From Enterobacter wuhouensis (GTDB lineage Bacteria; Pseudomonadota; Gammaproteobacteria; Enterobacterales; Enterobacteriaceae), in the NCBI RefSeq assembly GCF_004331265.1, contig NZ_SJOO01000004.1, positions 248,001 to 312,000 on the forward strand: a stretch of DNA of 64,000 nucleotides, read 5' to 3'. Below are positions 63,550-64,000 of this stretch, one piece after another. Position numbers and translations under genes: made by a program. How positions within the stretch are numbered: the stretch's first letter is position 1; every line of letters starts with the position of its first letter. A model generated the notes under the pieces. It ran no database searches. It saw only the letters and a list, made by a program, of their open reading frames with translations, and was not told the DNA's origin.

Positions 63550-63720
63550 TGAACGTGCCAGGGTGGCTCAATCGCCACCACCCTGGCAACCCGGGCTCCC
63601 GGCGGTAAATCGCCGGTACGCGGTGCCTTCGGCTTATTCCTTCCGGCTTATCGGGTACGGGCGGAGGTAACATCCCTGTAAAGCCCGCCCTCTCGGCGCA
63701 TCCATGCGCCTCGCCCCGGC
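63550..63720. ncRNA. Highly structured G+C-rich block, possible small RNA or phage-type regulatory remnant
   Basis: Successive strong hairpins: CCAGGGTGG with CCACCCTGG (63558-63586 region), GGCGG-TAAAT-CGCC-type stem near 63601, and GGCGCATCC/ATGCGCC near 63697. The order of short stems is reminiscent of C4-type antisense RNA regions of P1-like phages and satellites, but I cannot confirm this. No open reading frame with a start and ribosome-binding site fits. Confidence 0.25.
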
Positions 63721-63881
63721 CTACAGGAAACGCCTCAGCGATTTACAGCCGGACCAGGATATCGCTGTAAGCCATTCATTTTACTGATTAAACTCTAATC
63801 GCTTCCAGTTTAAAAAATTACTGGGGAACCCTCAGCCCCGTGGGAGAGGGTCGGGGTGAGGGCACCAGCCCGCAGCAGAGT

Positions 63882-64000
63882 TTAGCGGCTAAAATGCTTC
63901 CTGACGGCACTTTTCCCCGACGCCGTCACCACCACCTCCCTGTACCCCGCCACCCGCTGGATCCACCCTTTGCTTTCCAGATAAATCAACAGCGCCGCGC
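63882..64000 (-). CDS. C-terminal end of an ArsR-like winged-helix regulator (truncated by window edge)
   Basis: On the minus strand an open frame enters from base 64000 and stops at 63882, giving 38 residues: a helix LLIYLESKGWI followed by a REVVVTASGK wing-like strand pair and a basic end RKHFSR. Such endings are seen in small winged-helix (ArsR/SmtB-type) regulators. The rest lies outside the window, so the family call is tentative. Confidence 0.5.
   Translation of the reverse strand, partial: AALLIYLESKGWIQRVAGYREVVVTASGKSAVRKHFSR

Larger units (their letters stand above)
63398..63844. mobile_element. 429-bp non-coding element with 14-bp terminal repeats and 9-bp target duplication
   Basis: CTGAGGGTTCCCCA (63407-63420) is exactly inverted at 63822-63835. 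CCCCGTGGG occurs directly on both sides (63398-63406 and 63836-63844), so the insertion duplicated 9 bp. Removing the element and one copy restores an intact CCCTCTCCC palindrome (63390-63866). No transposase is inside, so it is a MITE-like element. The CTGA end and 9-bp duplication resemble IS10-type (IS4-group) ends. The interior holds a further palindrome (63442-63483) and a G+C-rich structured block (about 63540-63720). Confidence 0.85.

Noticed and set aside
63407..63835. Interpretation of the insertion as a full insertion sequence or prophage fragment
   Set aside because: At 429 bp it has no transposase or phage gene; only a MITE-like status is supported. Phage-type RNA similarity is kept as a low-confidence idea.

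Overview
The window is enterobacterial chromosome, most likely Enterobacter (E. cloacae complex) or a close relative such as Leclercia or Lelliottia. Most genes run in the order I know from the E. coli K-12 98-100 min region (deoDBAC, yjjI-yjjW, yjjV, yjjU, ytjA, osmY, prfC, yjjG, rimI, holD, rsmC, three Leu tRNAs, fhuF, bglJ/yjjQ, yjjP-yjjB, dnaT-dnaC, yjjA, opgB, tsr, btsT, yjiX, yjiA, yjiN). Species-specific blocks sit at the junctions. The genus call rests on remembered protein similarity and synteny, not on a search.

Layout. 1-1 kb: right end of a fimbrial cluster (usher C-terminus and a subunit). 1-5.4 kb: deoC-A-B-D on the minus strand, with regulatory sites reaching into the divergent gene yjjI. 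5.6-15.5 kb: yjjI/yjjW glycyl-radical pair and housekeeping genes. 15.6-16.0 kb: three tandem tRNA-Leu(CAG) genes. 16.0-18.5 kb: DUF1435 membrane protein, a membrane diguanylate cyclase and fhuF, with Fur-box-like sites. 18.6-25.5 kb: orphan PTS EIIC, YbaK-like protein, yjjQ-bglJ, yjjP-yjjB, a TetR regulator and an ohrR-ohr pair. 25.6-30 kb: dnaT-dnaC, yjjA, opgB. 30.1-37.2 kb: accessory module with an EAL protein, a LuxR-type regulator, a four-gene Csu-type (spore coat U) chaperone-usher pilus and a ToxR-like/FidL-like pair. 37.2-39.5 kb: GNAT acetyltransferase and tsr. 39.5-50.6 kb: complete 4-hydroxyphenylacetate pathway (hpaR, hpaGEDFHI, hpaX, hpaA, hpaBC). 50.6-54.6 kb: an HTH-only gene, then the pyruvate transporter btsT with yjiX and yjiA. 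54.9-64 kb: YfaZ-like porin, aldehyde dehydrogenase with AraC regulator, LysE-type exporter, BrnT/BrnA toxin-antitoxin, yjiN, a DUF2955/HlyD/MarR efflux cluster, a 429-bp non-coding insertion inside a palindromic repeat, and the end of an ArsR-like gene.

How the genes work together. deo catabolises deoxyribonucleosides, and three DeoR-type operators (two of them inside yjjI) suggest a looped repression complex. The hpa genes import 4-hydroxyphenylacetate, hydroxylate it (HpaBC), cleave the ring (HpaD) and carry the product to pyruvate and succinate semialdehyde; btsT imports pyruvate. The pilus module pairs a likely c-di-GMP phosphodiesterase with LuxR- and ToxR-type DNA-binding proteins.

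The most unusual observations are the 429-bp element with 14-bp terminal inverted repeats and a 9-bp target duplication (63398-63844), the regulator-rich Csu pilus island, the strong Fur box before the DUF1435 gene, the conserved deo operator spacing, and the HTH-only protein beside hpaC.
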